From Burkholderiaceae bacterium (GTDB taxonomy: Bacteria > Pseudomonadota > Gammaproteobacteria > Burkholderiales > Burkholderiaceae), in contig JALREG010000245.1 in the NCBI GenBank assembly GCA_023253905.1, positions 1-6,038 on the forward strand: a DNA stretch of 6,038 bases, given 5' to 3'. The notes below the pieces were generated by a model. The model did no database searches. It saw only the letters and a list, made by a program, of their open reading frames with translations, and was not told the DNA's origin. A program made the translations under genes and the position numbers. This document shows positions 5,691-6,038 of this stretch, one piece after another (within the stretch, counting starts at the first letter, position 1; each line of letters starts with the position of its first letter).

Positions 5691-6038
5691 ACCGCGACCA
5701 GCCCGCAGGCAACATCCTGCGCCATTGGCGCGAGGCCGTACCCAACGACCGCATGGCGCATCTGGTGCGAGACGTGGCGCGGGCGCAGATGCGTGCGCTT
5801 CAGCAACGACTCGCGCCACTCGATGTGTCGTTCGGCCACTGGACCTTTCTGCGTGTGCTCTGGACCCGCGACGGCCTCACCCAGCGCGAACTGAGCGAAC
5901 AGGCCGGCGTGATGGAACCCACCACGTTCACCGCGGTGAAGGCCATGGAGGAGAAAGGACTGGTGGAGCGGCGGCAGATTGCGGGTAACCGGAAGAACAT
6001 GCATGTGTTCCTCACGCCGGCTGGGCGGGCGCTTGAAA
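5687..6038 (+). CDS. MarR-family transcriptional regulator, truncated by window edge
   Basis: The first 117 codons of a winged helix-turn-helix regulator run off the right edge without a stop. The dimerisation helix region is about residues 20-43. The HTH (TQRELSEQAGVMEPTTFTAV, residues 65-84) is followed by KAMEEKGLVERR, then a wing ending in MHVFLTPAGRAL (105-116). These are standard MarR features. The wing reads AGNRKN where the family usually has an acidic D-x-x-D-R-R turn, a modest deviation. The ATG at 5687 overlaps the dehydrogenase stop as ATGA and has no strong Shine-Dalgarno, so translation is probably coupled. Such regulators typically repress catabolic operons until an aromatic acid or its CoA ester binds. 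Here the candidate target is the inverted repeat at 3458-3469, which would make the operon autoregulated. Family call is firm; ligand and target are inferred. Confidence 0.9.
   Translation, partial: MNRDQPAGNILRHWREAVPNDRMAHLVRDVARAQMRALQQRLAPLDVSFGHWTFLRVLWTRDGLTQRELSEQAGVMEPTTFTAVKAMEEKGLVERRQIAGNRKNMHVFLTPAGRALE

Noticed and set aside
5130..5819. Minus-strand open frame of 229 codons opposite the dehydrogenase and marR
   Set aside because: It crosses the boundary of two well-supported plus-strand genes and has low-complexity Ala/Arg-rich sequence.

Overview
This is a GC-rich, tightly packed chromosomal-type window with two divergent gene blocks around one short intergenic region (about 3418-3501). 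The organism is probably a betaproteobacterium of the Burkholderiales. That rests on three things: the base composition, an orphan Bug/TctC-type solute receptor (a family greatly expanded in that order), and the pairing of a phthalate-dioxygenase-reductase-type flavoprotein with a Pht4-like Gfo/Idh/MocA dehydrogenase. This placement is an inference; the window has no rRNA, tRNA or other phylogenetic marker.

Minus-strand block (3417 down to 1). Five genes run in one direction with gaps of at most about 37 bases or with overlaps. In order they are a Bug-family periplasmic receptor, a TauE/SafE (TSUP) membrane permease, a bacteriohemerythrin-like diiron protein, a predicted methyltransferase with a twin-arginine-like export signal, and a HAD-superfamily phosphatase cut off by the window edge. 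The TSUP and hemerythrin genes overlap by ATGA, the methyltransferase and HAD genes overlap by 14 bases, and a 13-codon mini-ORF bridges the receptor and permease genes exactly. The block looks like an operon of envelope transport and sensing genes, but its physiological theme is not obvious.

Plus-strand block (3502 to the right edge). A three-domain FMN/NAD/[2Fe-2S] oxygenase reductase is followed by a Gfo/Idh/MocA dehydrogenase (GTGA overlap) and a MarR-family regulator (ATGA overlap) that runs off the window. The simplest reading is an aromatic-acid catabolic module. The reductase would feed electrons to a Rieske ring-hydroxylating oxygenase, the dehydrogenase would rearomatise a cis-dihydrodiol or oxidise a related substrate, and MarR would sense a pathway compound. 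The oxygenase itself is not in the window, so the substrate cannot be named. The divergent Bug receptor could capture the same substrate.

The divergent intergenic region holds a plausible sigma70-type promoter for the plus-strand block. A perfect TTAG-N4-CTAA inverted repeat abuts its -10 element and is a candidate operator. I saw no RNA genes, insertion sequences, CRISPR arrays, phage genes or clear rho-independent terminators. Apart from the 3418-3501 region, essentially every base is coding, and no gene-free stretch exceeds 300 bases.
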